From: Dimorphilus gyrociliatus
Lineage: Eukaryota > Annelida > Polychaeta > Dinophilidae
Length of the DNA: 37,692 bases
Assembly: GCA_904063045.1 (NCBI GenBank)
Contig: CAJFCJ010000184.1
Coordinates: forward strand, 10,212-47,903
Direction of reading: 5' to 3'
Made by a program: the position numbers and the translations under genes. A model generated the notes under the pieces. It saw only the letters and a program-made list of their open reading frames with translations. It had not been told where the DNA came from and did not search any database. Below are positions 18,555 through 29,501 of this stretch, one piece after another (position 1 is the first letter of the stretch; every line of letters begins with the position of its first letter).

Positions 18555-20265
18555 GACCCGCGCTTAAGAGAGTCTCCTCTCCTTCACGTAACGAGCACCG
18601 GGCAGAAATCACTTCGTATCCCTTCACGAAGCTATGTTTTTATTAAACAGTCAGATTCCCCATGCCACCTTGAGTTCCATAAGAACCAACACTTCTCCCG
18701 AAGTTACGCATCCATTTTGCCGAATTCCCTTACCTGCGTTCAACATACGCCAGAGGCTTCTCACCTTGGAGACCTGTCGCGGTTTAAGTACGGTCCCGGG
18801 GCCCGCTCGCGCGTCCTTTTCACTGCTGGGCCCGGCGGCCGCAGGGTCGCCCCCTGCCAGCGGCCCGCGCCCTTCGCTGACTGACTCATCTCCACGCGCG
18901 CGCCGCACGCACCAGAGCCGGATGCTCTGCGCGGCCGGACGGCCCATGTCGAACGCCCGATCTCCCGTCGCCGCTCGGCCCCGAGGGATAGGACTCTTAA
19001 CCTATTTCTCTTTCGCTACAGACCGTGCTCCGTCGCTTAGCACCGCCTCACTCCCTTCTGATCTACATCGCCAGGGAAAACCTTCTCCTCCTCGGCCTTC
19101 GCCATTCTCAGACGAATTACAACTACTGCCACCAAGATAAGCGCTGCCGGCACCTCCACCGCACCTCGCAGTGCGCCTTCCACAGTCCCGGCACGCCCCC
19201 CTACCCGCGGGCGCGCATCGGTCGACGCGTCAGCACCGTCAATTTTAGGGCCAGCTGAATTCCGTAGGTACGTTGTAACACGTTTCTTACCGGCTGCCGA
19301 CTTTCATGGCCACCGCCCTACCGTCTTCATTCACCTACCGCCTTCCCTCTCTGCCACGCCGTTCGGTACCTTATCGCGCCGCCAGGTTGAATCCTCTTCG
19401 CCAGTCCTGCTTACCAAAACAAGCCCACTACGCTCGTCCAAGTCCGCGCTGCGTATGCCACGCCGCGCTGAGCACGTTCGGAGTTCGTTCGTCGCCTTAA
19501 GGCTAAATGATCCTAGTTCTACCGCACTCCTCTTCCACTCGCGCGCTGTCCTGAGAGACATTTCGGGGGGAACCAGCTACCAGACTGTTCGATTGGTCTT
19601 TCGCCCCTACACCCAGTTGACGTCAAAGAGTTGCATATCATTACGACTCGCCACCTCCAGCGCATTTTCATCCGCCTTCGTAGCCACCAGGCATAGTTCA
19701 CCAGTCTATCGGGTCTTAACCACGCCTCTCCACCGCTCTCGCGCGCGTCCGGGGCTCTCTCCCTTCCACTCGCTGCGTAGTTAAACTCCTTGGTCCGTGT
19801 TTCAAGACGGGACCGACTCTGTCGGCTCCACATGCAATTTCACTTTTTCATCATATTCTGTCTTCGGTCACCCTACTAATACGCTATCGGTGTCCACCTG
19901 TATTTAGCCTTAGATGCGCACTGCCACCTCTTCACGCTGCACTACCGAGCAACGCTACTCACTTCCTAGCGCGGCGTCCCTACGGGGCTAACACCCTCTC
20001 AGGCCGGCCCTTCAAGGCTCGCTCGGGCCGCCGCTCCGCTGACATCTCGCCGGGGCGATTACACCGTCGGGCTCCTTCCTCTTCGCTCGCCGCTACTGGG
20101 GAAATCCTCGTTAGTTTCTTCTCCTCCCTTTACTCATATGCTTAAATCAGAGGGGTTCTCGTCACTACTGACCATTCAGGCACGCGCCGTCCTCGCTGCC
20201 GCTCCGGCGCCTCGCTTCCTGCCGCGCCCTTCCTCGCCAGTGGACCCAAACGATCCCTTGCATGT
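17600..20265 (-). rRNA. Large subunit rRNA (with fused 5.8S domain)
   Basis: The minus strand carries the sarcin-ricin loop AGTACGAAAGGAA (17837-17849), the domain V block AAAGAAGACCCTGTTGAGC (about 18381-18399), and the 5' block TTTAAGCATATGAG (about 20135-20148). Length is about 2.65 kb, short for a eukaryote and usual for microsporidia. The 3' end is set by where recognisable LSU sequence stops and the LINE-related repeat begins; it is uncertain by some tens of bases. Short protein frames across this region are shadows. Confidence 0.92.
20150..20265 (-). rRNA. 5.8S-equivalent domain at the LSU 5' end
   Basis: The minus strand reads GGATCGTTTGGGTCC (20256-20242), then CGAGGAAGGGCGCGGC, and ends with GTGCCTGAATGGTC. 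This follows the GGATC-TTGG-TC, GAAGAACGCAGC and end blocks of 5.8S rRNA. It passes into LSU sequence with no ITS2. Confidence 0.75.
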
Positions 20266-20289
20266 GGCTCTTCTATCTCCATTCCTCGC
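20266..20289 (-). other. Very short internal transcribed spacer
   Basis: About 24 bases lie between the SSU end (GTTGGATCA, ending at 20290) and the 5.8S-like domain. The exact borders are estimated by eye. Confidence 0.5.
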
Positions 20290-21640
20290 TGATCCAACGA
20301 CAGGTTCTCCTACCGTTGCCTTGTTACGACTTGTATCAGATCTAGAACCCTGCGCTCACTCACTCGTTGTTCGTTCGCACCTGATTCCATCTTCGATAGC
20401 GACGGGCGGTGTGTACAAAGAACAGGGACTCATTCATCGCTCCATACTGAGACAGCGATTACTAGCAATTCCTCGTTCCTGCGCCCCTTCCAGGGCACAT
20501 TCCCTCTCGATCGCATTTCTCTCTCCTTCCTTCCTCCTGCGACCACTGTAGTGCGCGTGCAGCCCAGTCCATCTAAGGGCATCACTGACCTGTTCTTGAC
20601 CCCTCCTTCCTGCGCTTGGCGCGCCAGTCACTCTCGTCGAGGGTCTCACTAATTACCAGACTTAACCCAAGGATCACTCCATTTGTCGTTAACGGCCATG
20701 CACCACTTTCCGACCTATCGCGTACCACGCTCATCCGGTCGTCGGCACTGGTAAGCTGTCCCGCGTTGAGTCAAATTAAGCCGCACACTCCACTCCTTGT
20801 GGTGTTCTTCCGTCAATTTCCTTTAAATTTATCGCTTGCGCGCGTACTCTCCCCGTAGCTCTACTCTAGATTTCTCGTCCCCGTCACACTCGTAACAGGG
20901 CGTAAGCATCGTTAACTGCTGGAACTACTACGGTATCTAATCGTATTCGATACTCCAGCCTACGTCCTTGATCATCGGACTCGCCCCTGGCCAGCGCTTT
21001 CGCCTCAGTTTCTCCTAGGCAGGTCATCGAATTTCACCTCTAGCTGCCTAATAGACTGGCCCCTGGCCGCTCCTCATCCTCTACCGTTCTGGGACATTCC
21101 ACCCCTTGATCGGATGTTTTATACACCAGTTGGCTAGGCAGACTACGGACCTTTTAATCGCAGCAAAAATCATAGACACCCCTGGAGCTGGTATTACCGC
21201 GGATGCTGGCACCAGACTTGACCTCCAGTTACTAGCATCTTGTTTACAAATCCTTCTAAACAAACGTTTCTTCACTACCGCCCTGCTTGCAGGCTTCGGT
21301 AAGTTTCGTGCCTGCTGCCGTCCTTGGACCTGGTAGCCGTCTCTCAGGCTCCCTCTCCGGAATCAAACCCTAATTCCCCGTACCCGTATTCGTCTAAATA
21401 GGCCTTTACCCTACTTACTAACTGATGGGCTGACTTCTTACTCTCCGCCGCTCCGCTATACCTGTAGCCCACTGGCTACACGCCTTGCGTATTCCCCTCA
21501 GTTTCCCGAGGTTGTCCGCCCGCGCAGATCAAATCAAAGTCCGTTACTGAGCCGTACGCCGCTCCCCCGAAGGTTCGCTTACACATGCATGGCTAAATCT
21601 GTGAAACTAGCGTCCACGTCAGACAGAATCAATCTGATTC
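20290..21640 (-). rRNA. Small subunit rRNA
   Basis: The minus strand starts with AGATTGATTCTGTCTGACGT (about 21635), the microsporidian form of the SSU 5' end. Universal blocks follow: GTGCCAGCATCCGCGG (21212-21197), AAGGAAATTGACGG (about 20824-20811), GTACACACCGCCCGTC (20416-20401) and the 3' end AAGTCGTAACAAGG. Length is about 1350 nt, without the long variable regions of other eukaryotes. The 530-loop block has AT where most organisms have AG. Confidence 0.95.
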
Positions 21641-22241
21641 TCTTCGTAGTTTACACTACACTCTCCGCACTCCGAGCTCCTCACCTTTCACCAAGGCCGT
21701 CCCGCTCACTACACCTATTACCTTCACTTTTACTGCATATTCGTCAATTTAGTATGACACTCGAAAGAGTTTTTGAAAAGTACTTTTTTCCTCCTCATTA
21801 TAGGCGAATTTTTTAGTTACATCTGTCTGCGATTCACTACGAGCATCCCAAATTTCCGAATCCGAGTTTTCGGGTATGAGGTCAGCACCACTACTGATCA
21901 GAACACTCTATATGCCACGATCTAAAAGCTGTCACAAAATTGACAGTATTTTTTGACACAATATGACACATATCGCGCACAATAATAATACACATATGTA
22001 GGTAGTGTATAGTAGATGTTGTGTTGTTGTGTATTTACATTTGTGTAATATGAGGTGGTATACTTAGGTAGATACGTTTTAAAACATAAAAATTTTCAAG
22101 CAAGTAGGGGTTAGAATAATTTTAAAAAATCACAGAATATATCATGTATATCTTGTTTTAGTATATGAAGCTGTATAATTTATATTTTTTAAGGTTAAAG
22201 TATAATAAGAATTTTTAAAATAAATTGAAAATAAAAAACAT
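21641..22241 (-). other. DNA upstream of the rRNA operon (likely 5' spacer and promoter)
   Basis: About 150 bp next to the SSU gene keep a moderate GC content and may be external transcribed spacer; beyond that the DNA becomes AT-rich. A run of GACA-type motifs (GACAGTATTTTTTGACACAAT and neighbours, about 21938-21970) is noticeable. No promoter element is recognised. Confidence 0.35.
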
Positions 22242-22427
22242 ATATAGTAATTTGGATTGAAAGACATTGATTGATGTCAAATTTTAAAAAAGTAATTTCT
22301 ATGTATTTGAATAGATTAAGTACAGAGAGAATGGATATAGTAATTTAGAATTGAAAGATAGTAATTAAAAGTTGAATTTAAAAAAGTAATTTCTATGTAT
22401 TGAATAGATTAAGTACAGAGAGAATGA
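22242..22427. repeat. Two-copy tandem duplication, about 93 bp period
   Basis: Both copies run from ATATAGTAATTT to TTAAGTACAGAGAGAATG (22242-22334 and 22335-22427) with a few substitutions and short indels. There is no coding potential. Confidence 0.7.
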
Positions 22428-22723
22428 ATATATACTTTTATTTAAAAGTCTGACCCAGAGAAATGTATTAGAGAGGATGATTTAACATGAAAGTGTCTCA
22501 AATAAATAAATAAGTATTTAATGTTATTTTATTAAATATTTTTTCTGTTTCTAGTGGTGGTCCTTACCTTCCATAAAGTCTTCTTTTAGCATTTTTTTCT
22601 TACGTTTAAAGTAAAACATCTTCATCTTTGTAGATTTATAACTATTTACAATTAGGATTGATATACTCATCATATACTTTATTATTACTTTACTGCAATA
22701 GTCATACTTTAATATAAATAGTT

Positions 22724-23014
22724 TTAAACACTTCCTATTTTCTTCTTTTTCATCTTATCCAATAACAGTATTATAAAGCCTATGGATTGTTTGAATAGAA
22801 TAAGACAGATCTTAAACATCTCTATATACATGATTCTCTCATCTATTAAAAGTTTCTCTTTTATAAACAGCTTTTGTTTTGAATGATCTTCGAGTATAAT
22901 TAGATCATTAACTTCTTTTGATTTATCAGTTATACTGATATCTCCTCCGTTGAGCCTTCCTATGAACATGGACATAAGAGTAAACATAGTGATGATTGAT
23001 GGAATGAAAGACAT
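22724..23014 (-). CDS. Hypothetical small secreted or membrane protein
   Basis: This is a 96-residue protein with no recognised family. Residues 1-23 are hydrophobic and resemble a signal peptide (SFIPSIITMFTLMSMFIG). The middle is charged. Residues about 68-86 are a second hydrophobic segment (CLILFKQSIGFIILLLD), followed by a lysine-rich end. GGG lies just before the ATG (AAGGGTATG), a variant of the microsporidian start motif. It stands alone in gene-poor DNA. It could be a chance frame; the start context and the clean hydrophobic pattern argue mildly for a gene. Confidence 0.4.
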   Translation of the reverse strand: MSFIPSIITMFTLMSMFIGRLNGGDISITDKSKEVNDLIILEDHSKQKLFIKEKLLIDERIMYIEMFKICLILFKQSIGFIILLLDKMKKKKIGSV

Positions 23015-25053
23015 ACCCTTCCTTCTTCAAGTTCTTTTATGCATAATTCTGAAACAGCTATGTTTCAGGTAAAACTCTACTTTAAACTATAATTATAATC
23101 GTATAGAGTAGTATAACACTTTAATTATGTATTTAGATTTAAACTAGTTGTATAGGTATGAATCTTGTACAAGAAAAATATCTTAAGTGGTAAAAAAAAA
23201 CGCTCAACCTCTTAGTTAGAAGTATTGTGTATACACTATAAAACTTTGAATCAGTTTATTCAATAATGTTTCAGCACTTAAAAATGTAAACTGTTTTTTA
23301 TATGTATAGAATATGAATTTTATTTATAAGATGTTTTTTAATGAAGCTAGATTTATGTTGAGTAATAACGACTCTGTTTAAAGTTTCAAAAATCTATCTA
23401 TAATGTCATTTGAGAAAAACAACGATTTGTAAGTTTTTATATTATTCTTTGTATTAAATAATATTAATACTAATTAATTGATTATGTATTATGATGTTCA
23501 TTTATAACCTTATTTAATTTCTATTCTTTATTAATGGTTTTATAGAAGAGTTTAATTTTTTGAATTCAAAATAGTAAAGTTATTTGCAAATGTTTATTAT
23601 CTAACCCCTTTTTTTGAAGTTTTGACATGTTCTTTTTTTATACAATTTACAATCCATTATTGGAGCTTGATTGACACTTTCTCATATATCTACTCCAAAC
23701 TACCATTTTTTAAAGGTGTATACTCTTATAGCTTATTATGATTATCTAGATCGCTAATCGTATATTAATTATGTATTTATATGAGGTTTACTTTAATAAT
23801 GTATTATCTTTCAATTTTTCTTCATGCTTTAAAAAATATATATTGATGACTTAATGTTATCATACGATCTTATAGGCTGTTTAATTATAAAGGAAAGACA
23901 TATCATTATACATATAGCTACAGTTTAGCTATAGAAATCAATAAACTATATCATTAAACTACTACTCACTTTCTTTTATATACTAATAATTTTAGGTTGT
24001 GTTTATGAACACAATCCCTATTATTATATGAATTTTTAGAATTTCATCCGTCTAGATGCTAGACAAATTATTAATAGTGAAAGTCATTGCATATTATACG
24101 AGTACCTAATATTTATGATTTGTTTAAATTCAATTAGTATAATGCATTTCTAGTCTTTATATAATAATAATTTTATAGTTTAGTATTTTTAAAAAATGTA
24201 TCTATCTACATCCAGTATGGATACATTAAAATAACTTTAGAGATATTATGTGATTTATATACCTAGCTTTAGCAAAAAAGCGAACTAGAAGCAATTTTTG
24301 AAGAGATTGATAATATAGAAGTCAAATAAGATAAAAAATGGAACATCAAAAACTAATATGTTCTATCAAATTTACTACTTTTAGTATCTCGAATAACCAT
24401 ATACTAAGATACAGTTTTTATCACCATAATACAATAGATTAACAAAAACAATTTATATCTTAGTTATTTTTATAAAAGTAAATCAAAAGACACTTTTTAC
24501 TTATACAATAAAACCTTGAATACCTTTATTATAAAGTAAACCTTCTAAGTGACTGCTATCTTCATTATATAGTTTTTTTAATTATACAATTTCTCATTTA
24601 ATTTCAAAAAACTTTAATATTGTATATTATATGGATAGTTTAGAATTTTTTTTTCACGAAATTCTAAGAAATGCCTAAATATTTCTTTATTGATAGTATA
24701 ATGAGTTTATAAACAACTATTTGAAGCGAAAATACGAACGATTTAATATTAATAATAAATAAAAAATATATAAAATAAGACCCAGCCCAATTATATATTG
24801 AGTGTTGTATTTGTATGTTTAAACTTCATGGAACATCGTTTTACACTTATATCTTTTTATTAAACATTTATCTACTGGAGTATATTATATTCCTTAAAAC
24901 AATTTAATATTATCTTTTAGTAGTTTAATAAGATATTTTGACTAAATTGTAATTATGTAAACAAAAAAGGTGCTTTGAAACATTTTCATAATATATTATA
25001 ACTCAAGCTCAAGTCTTTGTTTATATATATGACACTTTATGTCTCGACCAAAA
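23015..25053. other. AT-rich gene desert
   Basis: About 2 kb with no supportable frame, tRNA or repeat on either strand. Confidence 0.5.
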
Positions 25054-25061
25054 CTATAAAA
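25054..25061 (+). promoter_or_regulatory. TATA box before the gene at 25085
   Basis: CTATAAAAAGG lies about 30 bp before the ATG at 25085, the spacing expected for microsporidian genes with very short leaders. Confidence 0.4.
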
Positions 25062-25084
25062 AGGATAATGTTTTGTTTAATTCC

Positions 25085-25564
25085 ATGCTTTTAGATTTAA
25101 TTGTTTTGAATTTACTTGGAGAAGTTGAAGATGCAGACTTGTTCTCTGCTATTGCACGCGGCCCTACTTCATGGAATGACCTGGTATACAGTGCACGCTA
25201 TGAAAACACTAATACAAAGCCTATTCAAACTCGTGCAGACATCGAAAGGCGTGAAGCACTTGATTGCTATTATAGAAATCATGGCAAAATGCACAGTAAT
25301 AGCTACAATAGCCAGCCTGCCCTACAGTTGGCTCTAGCCGAACTTGATGCAGAGATGGAAGGGACTGAAATAGCGGAGCAACTTTTAGCCGATTTGACTA
25401 GGCCATGTTGTTTTAGCGATTTGAATGATTCTTGCAGGCTCTATTATGTTAATAAAACAGCAATAGAAGACCAGGCAAGACGAGAAAGACAAAGGCAAAG
25501 GAGATACAAGTATAGACATTGTGGTGTTCCTCTTTATACCCCTATCTCTAACTGGTATGGATGA
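25085..25564 (+). CDS. Hypothetical protein, Arg-rich C-terminal half
   Basis: The open frame is upstream-open to 25073, but the first ATG is at 25085, giving 159 residues. Codon use and GC content are clearly different from the surrounding AT-rich DNA, which supports a real gene or a recent arrival. Residues 1-12 are hydrophobic (MLLDLIVLNLLG); a signal peptide is possible but weak. The middle has an Ala/Leu/Glu-rich helix (LALAELDAEMEG). A Cys-containing stretch (RPCCFSDLNDSCRLYYV) follows, then a strongly basic run (RRERQRQRRYKYRH). The basic run suggests nucleic-acid binding or nuclear targeting. I recognise no family. A TATA box is present; no C-run is. Confidence 0.6.
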   Translation: MLLDLIVLNLLGEVEDADLFSAIARGPTSWNDLVYSARYENTNTKPIQTRADIERREALDCYYRNHGKMHSNSYNSQPALQLALAELDAEMEGTEIAEQLLADLTRPCCFSDLNDSCRLYYVNKTAIEDQARRERQRQRRYKYRHCGVPLYTPISNWYG

Positions 25565-27095
25565 TATTATAGCTTAAGGTAAACAATAAATCGGTTTTCC
25601 GTATAATTGTATAGCATCTTTTTATTTTTTTATGTTAGATTAAGTGTTCTTTATTACTTTTAACAGTAAAAAACAAACCTTGTTTTATGAGGAATTATTC
25701 CTTATATAATGATATATGTTTATAATCGGGAAAAGGCTGTTTTTGTAAGCTTTATATTCAAATAATCATATACTTTTACCCATATTATCTCAAGAAAGCT
25801 TTAATCAACTAACCCATAAGCATAAATACATACTCAGATAAAAAAGACTATAAAGCAGATTAAAAGCTCTAAGTCTTATATTAAACTGTGTATTTTTAGA
25901 TATTGTAAGGAAATTCTATATATTAAATTTATAAATAATAGCTTATTAGTGTTTAAAATTCACTTTATCGTTTCAATATACTATTACATGTAAAGAACAT
26001 CTAAATGATACATATCAAGATTTAAAATGGCAGAAGAACATAGTAAGATTTATAAAAAAATATAAGCATTCTTTAAATAACTTTACATCGTTTACTTTGT
26101 TATTTGGTATTAGATGTTTTTATTTAAAAACTAGCGAGAGGGGTGCCAAATTTCCAAAACCTGTATTAAAATCTTTTTAATGATAAAATTAAAATAAAAT
26201 CTTTTGCAATAAAAAAATACGTCAAAGGCCTAGTCAATCTATATATAAAGTTTGTCAACGTTGAAAATGTGGTACTTTATTTCAGCTATAACAAAAACTA
26301 AATCTCATATCTTGTATTTAATTAGTATAAAGAATTCTAATAAAAAAGTAGTAGAATTGTATAATACTACAATAAAAACAGCTTTATTTCCTGATTTAGA
26401 ACTAACAATTGTCTATATGTATACTTCTATTCATATACCTTGACACACTTAAGCTTCTGAAATTACACTAGGAATAAATACAAACATAGAGCATATGATT
26501 TACACATTGTTTTGAAATTCCACAAAAATTGGCATATAATATCTCTAGTTTTGATCTCTGTAAATACCAGCATACTAAAAATAATGTCTTCACTTATTCT
26601 ACTATGAAATCGCTATTTTAGACTAAATTACAATAAAAATGTATATATTACAACTTATTCAAAGAGAATTTCTTGGAAACTCGTACAAAGCTAGGTTTAA
26701 TATAAAATAACCTATATTGTAATTGTGATAACTAAGTGATAGTTTTAAATACAAAATTGTAGTGATAATTATAGACGATGTATTACAGACTGCAACGTCT
26801 ATTCCCTAGAAGCTACATTTTCCACTTCCTCCAGTTTTTATAATCTATAAGTGTAACTGTAAAATATATATTTATGTTGATTTTGCTATATTTTAATAAA
26901 CAATATCTATAGGACTGTAAAAAAGGAGTTCAATATTTTTTATTATACTATAACTACTCTTTGCTCTATGAAACACTAATTTTCATTTTTGGAAGATAAT
27001 GCAAGCTTACTGCATGTTTATACAGATATGTTATTGCATTCTTTACTACTGCTGCCTTTATATAACTTTTAGTATTGAAAAGTTTATTGCATATT
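25565..27095. other. AT-rich intergenic DNA
   Basis: No convincing gene. A 63-codon frame at 26252-26443 has no start motif and no recognisable domain. Confidence 0.45.
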
Positions 27096-27890
27096 TTAGA
27101 CTTGATTATGGCCTACAGCCTTTTTCTTTAGGATTGCAACCAAGATATTTAACACAATGAATTTCAACTCTGGTTTTATTATCTGTAAGAGCACATTTGT
27201 TACCTCAGTTGTATGAGTGGGATCGTTGTATTGTAAAAATAAAATAAAATAATTTATCCCAGAAACAGAGCTGGACAAAGAAGGGCTTAGCATGTTAAAT
27301 TATACACAATCCAGTTTTAATTAATAAAAACCAACTAACCACTACCATAAAATGAACCCCTCACCCATTATAAATCCTGCGACAGATTTTATAGTATATT
27401 GAATTTTTTGAATTAATTGGTTCTCATTATATTTTTTATAATTATCTTTCCATCAGGGGTCTATAGATTAAACTCTGGTTCACCACTAAAAAAATTGTTT
27501 TCCCTCATATTTAAGCAGCTTCATCCATCTTACAGTTGCTTCGTAACGAGAAATTATATGATTAGTATTAATAATAGTTTATTTATATTTGAATTTGAAA
27601 TTATGCTTAAATTGTTCGATGTTATTTTTTGTTACATGTGAGCAATTTATATTTTGTTCTATATAAGTATGTTAATTGACTTTCGACAAGATAAAATATT
27701 ATTATTATTTATATATAAGTCTAAATTCCTATTTTTTAATTTTGCGGTCTTCCATTGCCCTCTATACGACCTACATGATTAAAAGCATTAGTCTTTCCAT
27801 TACTTTCTGCATAGATGACTATGGAATCCCATAAAAAATCAAATATTTCTCATTGAAATACCTGCAATTTCCATGCGTTTTTTCATTTTT
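27096..27890 (-). pseudogene. Degenerate Tc1/mariner transposase (third copy)
   Basis: A minus-strand frame (27096-27293) reads FLQYNDPTHTTEVTNVL, aligning with FMQDNDPKHTSKLAKEF of the Tc1 element at 5089; the catalytic Asp is changed to Tyr. Upstream in minus-strand sense, short blocks align with GGSVMVWG (about 27340-27380) and SDESKFNL (about 27440-27470). The stretch at 27750-27880 resembles the helix-turn-helix region including its CTTTCCATTACTTTCTG block. Frames are broken throughout. No flanking inverted repeats are recognisable, so this is old. Confidence 0.65.
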
Positions 27891-29285
27891 TATTTTGTGG
27901 GCGTAATGTTGAGCCATGATGGATATTATTGCCTTTTTAGTTTTTACTAAACTGTAGGGAAGGTATATTCTGATTACACATCACCATGTTCTATTAGTCT
28001 ACAAGATACTTATATTATAATAGTTAGAAAGTAAAATAAAAAAAACTTTATATTCACAAATCAAGAAGAACGTGAGAGAGCACTTTATTTTTATACACTA
28101 TATATTTTTTTATTCGACCCGAATCCTATTAAAATACTGCCTGAATTTTTTTTAGTTGTTAGAATATACATGTATGTTTTGATGATGTATTTATTGATTC
28201 CAGATAGTAGTTATCATTATTACATTTCATTTTATCGATCAAAGAATTACTCTATTTCATCTTGTAAATTATTCCTAAGTGCTTTTTCTAATACTATATT
28301 TTTTTATATACAAAAAACATCTATTTTTGTTATTTTCTTTTAAAAAAAATTAATTTACTGACATGCTATAACATGGTCTAACAAAAGAATACTATGTAAG
28401 AAGTTTATAACTATAACAATATAAGTAAATCAATCTTCAAAAATTTTAGAGTTCACAAAGTAGTTTAAGGTTTTTAGACTCAAATACAACATTTAACAAG
28501 TTTTCATTGGTTTATACTTTATTATCATATAAAATCAATTTATATATTTTATGTCATTTAGTACGAATTGTACATGAAAATTTAAAATAAATTATTAAAT
28601 TTGAAATATAAATTGAAAATCATTTTTTGAATCGAAAACAAACAACTTAAATCAGAAATTATCTACAAACTTAAAAGAAATTCAAAAGTCATATGAAATA
28701 AGATTATAAGAACATACAGAAAGAATTTAGATAATATGTAAGAATAGTCAATAAAGTTAATATTGTTTGTTTTATTTAATTTTTATATCTTTTCAAAAAT
28801 TTCTGAATAACTTTTAAAATTTAAAACTTTTGTTAAAATTTTAACTTACTGTTTTTTTCATAAAAACTGTGTTTTCGTGATAAATTAGGTATTCTCTATT
28901 AAATAAACACAAATTTCAATCTATTTATTGTGACTTTCTTTAAAATATAGCTTCATTTTAGCACCAATTTTTAGGGAGATATTCCATTTATTTTCACTTG
29001 TATATTAGGTTTATAGCTAACTCTTTTCTGGTAGAAATAGTTTGTTAATATGACTTTTTCTAAAGAAATATGAGATATTAGATCATTCATCTATCACTCT
29101 ATATTTGGAATTCTGATTTTATAAGGATTTTTTTTATTTGTTTAGAATTGTAAAATCCATTTTAAGAGCTTAAATCAATTAAAAACAACGAATATGAGTG
29201 TAAAACATCTGTAAAAAGACAAATTTAGTAATATTAAGATCTTAAAAATCAACTTCCAAAAAAAAATTTGAAAACACAAAAACTC
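27891..29285. other. AT-rich intergenic DNA, nothing recognised
   Basis: No frame, RNA gene or repeat I can support. Confidence 0.5.
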
Positions 29286-29501
29286 GATTTTAAGAACATT
29301 CTTGCATTTTCAGACAACCTTTTTTTTTTTTGAAAAAAATTTCATTCTCCAAATTTTTTTTCCCTCCATCAAGATATAAATAAAGTGGATTTTAAGCGTT
29401 ATTTTGCATTTTCAAAGAACCTTTTTTTTTGTGAAATTTTTTATTCTCAAAAAATTCTATTTTCCCTCCACTCATCTATAAATAGAGTCGGAAATTGCCC
29501 C
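29286..29501 (+). promoter_or_regulatory. Duplicated promoter of the RhoGAP-like gene
   Basis: Two direct repeats with a period of about 101 bp each contain TTGCATTTTC, AACC plus a T-run, a CCCTCCA block and a TATA box: ATATAAATA at 29374-29382 and TATAAATA at 29476-29483. The second box is about 20 bp before the ATG at 29502. CCCC (29497-29500) sits one base before that ATG. Confidence 0.6.

Noticed and set aside
17700-21816. Many short open frames on both strands of the GC-rich block
   Set aside because: They lie within SSU and LSU rRNA sequence, which has conserved rRNA motifs on the minus strand; the frames are by-products of GC content.
21938-21970. GACA-type short repeats upstream of the rDNA as a CRISPR-like or regulatory array
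   Set aside because: The units are too short and irregular, there are no spacers of constant length, and the genome is eukaryotic.
26252-26443. 63-codon plus-strand frame
   Set aside because: No start motif, no domain, and AT-rich codon content as expected by chance.
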